Below, piece after piece: positions 63,990 through 64,000 of a stretch of DNA of 64,000 bases. The position numbers were made by a program, and so were the translations under genes. The notes below the pieces were generated by a model. It worked only from the letters and a program-made list of their open reading frames with translations. It was not told the origin of the DNA and did not search any database. Every line of letters starts with the position of its first letter. Position 1 is the stretch's first letter. This stretch comes from Sphingobacterium arenae (GTDB lineage: Bacteria > Bacteroidota > Bacteroidia > Sphingobacteriales > Sphingobacteriaceae), in NCBI RefSeq assembly GCF_014692505.1, contig NZ_JACNYK010000002.1, positions 806,001-870,000 on the forward strand, given 5' to 3'.

Positions 63990-64000
63990 ACTATACTTGC

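Noticed and set aside
1-64000. CRISPR array, transposase, phage or integrated element
   Set aside because: No spaced direct-repeat array, transposase-like or integrase-like protein, or phage gene was seen in any frame.

Overview
The window is ordinary-looking chromosomal DNA from a member of the phylum Bacteroidota, most likely family Sphingobacteriaceae (Sphingobacterium, Pedobacter or a relative). The evidence is a SusC/SusD pair, TonB-type outer-membrane biology, glutamine synthetase III, an S46 dipeptidyl-peptidase, DUF3078 and SIMPL-domain proteins, and repeated promoter -7 boxes of the Bacteroidota type TAnnTTTG, often without a strong Shine-Dalgarno. Genus and species cannot be fixed from the sequence alone. 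No phage, insertion sequence, integron or CRISPR array is visible.

Layout. 1-1330: a truncated Crp/Fnr-type regulator, an OmpA-like lipoprotein and a tRNA-Lys(TTT). 1442-6280 (minus): amino-acid biosynthesis, lysC-lysA (aspartate to lysine/diaminopimelate) and serC-serA (serine). 6581-11452 (plus): gyrA with two secreted TPR proteins behind it, the first overlapping the end of gyrA. 11892-16530: a susC-susD pair without enzymes. 16586-21531: a secreted TPR protein, lon, rnhA and a SIMPL protein. 21762-29609: an S9 peptidase, glnN, a DUF6807 protein and a small flavin-reductase / DJ-1 / membrane-protein cluster. 29672-33975: a lipoprotein, a TPR histidine kinase with a NarL-type regulator, and an AraC regulator. 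34018-35646: pruA. 36334-43879 (minus): a heavy-metal efflux locus with response regulator, histidine kinase, TolC-like channel, adaptor and RND pump, plus a small membrane protein. 44022-48908 (minus): pheT, a coiled-coil protein, zapA, a probable 6S-like RNA and rny. 49279-52337: an unknown protein, a Nudix protein, a 43-residue membrane protein, rlmH and a DUF3078 protein. 52524-57474: ribE, a ClC channel with CBS domains, oxyR and a sulfatase. 57624-63958: an S46 peptidase with the Asp/Glu-specific (DPP11) signature, then a Crp/Fnr regulator driving TolC, HlyD and ABC-2 permease genes.

How the parts work together. Several operons are clear from spacing and from terminators I could fold by eye: lysC-lysA, serC-serA, the metal-efflux operon with its own two-component system, pheT to zapA, and the Crp-TolC-HlyD-permease set. 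The most interesting non-coding signals are a rod-like structured RNA with a terminal poly-T between zapA and rny (probably 6S RNA), a group of related structured or repeated leader sequences in front of serA, a lipoprotein gene and pheT, and several perfect palindromes in promoter regions (metal-efflux regulator, TolC operon, terminal Crp gene). No new multi-gene defence or mobile system stands out. All functions are inferred from sequence features read by eye; no database search was run.
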